Source of the DNA: Chlorobiota bacterium
Lineage (GTDB): Bacteria; Bacteroidota; Bacteroidia; Bacteroidales; JAADGE01
NCBI GenBank assembly: GCA_013153575.1
Contig: JAADEE010000224.1
Coordinates: 1 to 7,417 of the forward strand
Reading direction: 5' to 3'
Length of the DNA: 7,417 nucleotides
This document shows positions 6,796 to 7,417 of the stretch, one piece after another. Made by a program: the position numbers and the translations under genes. Every line of letters begins with the position of its first letter. The first letter of the stretch is position 1. The notes under the pieces are model-generated. The model saw only the letters and a program-made list of their open reading frames with translations, did no database searches and was not told the DNA's origin.

Positions 6796-7407
6796 ATGAG
6801 AAAAATTACTATTTTATTTTATCTAATTTTATTTTCTGTAAATTTTTCATATTCGCAAGATGATGATGATGAGTTCTTTATTCCGAAAATAAAAGAAGAA
6901 AAAACTTTTAAATTTAAGAAACACAAATATAAAGTTGTTAAAATTGGAGATGATTGGTGGTTTGCTGAGAATTTTTGTTATGCAGGAAAGGATGTTAAAG
7001 AGATAAAAAACCACGAAGGGACAAGTTTAAAAGTTTATACGTATGAGCAAGCTAAAAAATATTGTCCTAAAGGATGGCATATTCCTTCAGATGAAGAATG
7101 GATGAAATTGGAGAAAGAACTAGGCATGGCAGATAATAGATTAAATACTTCTAATAGAAGTTTAAATTTAAGCCCCGCTCTTGAAGATTTAAATTTTGAC
7201 AAGAATCTTGCAAACTTTAATACTTATCCTACAAAAACAAGTTTTGCAATTTATTGGACTTCAACAGAATTACATCAAAAAGATTACATACAAACCAGGT
7301 ACTTTAAAAAACCACCCGGAGATTTAATAAAAAGATATGTGGAAGATAAGAGATTTGGTTATCATAAAAGTATACCTGCTTCTGTTAGGTATGTAAAGAA
7401 TAAATAA
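6796..7407 (+). CDS. Secreted FISUMP-domain protein (Fibrobacter succinogenes major paralogous domain)
   Basis: The 203-residue protein begins with a Sec signal peptide: MRK, a hydrophobic core (about 4-17) and a likely cut after SYS (18-20), leaving a mature start QDDDDEFF. There is no lipobox cysteine, so it is probably released to the periplasm or outside rather than lipidated. The rest matches the FISUMP domain as I know it: VVKIGDDWWFAENFCYAG (47-64), YTYEQAKKYCPKGWHIPSDEEW (81-102), YWTSTE (153-158), GYH near 188 and the closing SVRYVKN (196-202). FISUMP proteins are common in Bacteroidota and Fibrobacter, often as surface or secreted paralogs, and their function is unknown. The last motif usually has Cys (SVRCVK) and here has Tyr199; C61 and C90 remain. 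The ATG at 6796 follows ACAAA, like several other starts here. It stands alone on the plus strand, divergent from rpsA. Confidence 0.85.
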   Translation: MRKITILFYLILFSVNFSYSQDDDDEFFIPKIKEEKTFKFKKHKYKVVKIGDDWWFAENFCYAGKDVKEIKNHEGTSLKVYTYEQAKKYCPKGWHIPSDEEWMKLEKELGMADNRLNTSNRSLNLSPALEDLNFDKNLANFNTYPTKTSFAIYWTSTELHQKDYIQTRYFKKPPGDLIKRYVEDKRFGYHKSIPASVRYVKNK

Positions 7408-7417
7408 TTTATAAAAA

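Overview
The window reads as a stretch of chromosome from an AT-rich member of the Bacteroidota, most likely an uncultured or marine/gut Bacteroidales-like or Flavobacteriia-like lineage. The evidence is the ribosomal protein S1 architecture (six S1 domains, an FDWD motif after a Glu-rich leader, a C-terminal EKTTLGDI motif), a RNase Z of the Bacteroidota type, a FISUMP-domain secreted protein, promoter elements that fit the Bacteroidota TAnnTTTG consensus, and translation starts that all lack a Shine-Dalgarno sequence but are A-rich. The genus cannot be told from the sequence.

Layout. Six of the seven genes lie on the minus strand, so the transcription order runs from high to low coordinates. 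rpsA (4706-6592) is followed by a strong hairpin terminator (4664-4691). Next come a small STAS-domain protein (4274-4621) and RNase Z (3356-4273), joined with no intergenic base (TAAATG). A 172-bp gap follows, which holds nine tandem heptamers (3283-3345) and a weak candidate promoter for alaS. alaS (562-3183), a DUF486 four-helix membrane protein (169-537) and the first 53 codons of a membrane-anchored sulfatase/LTA-synthase-like protein (1-159, running off the left edge) are spaced by only 24 and 9 bp, so they may be co-transcribed. The last fragment is easy to miss because it is cut by the window. On the plus strand, diverging from rpsA across a 203-bp promoter region, is one secreted FISUMP-domain protein (6796-7407).

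Together the core of the window is a translation-related neighbourhood: mRNA binding on the ribosome (S1), tRNA 3'-end maturation (RNase Z) and tRNA-Ala charging (AlaRS), with a STAS signalling protein tightly coupled to RNase Z. The flanks are cell-envelope genes. All complete genes look intact, and I see no mobile element, CRISPR array, tRNA or rRNA. I did not find a clearly new biological system. The items most worth a second look are the STAS-RNase Z coupling, the heptamer array and a perfect 12-bp inverted repeat inside the start of the sulfatase-like gene.
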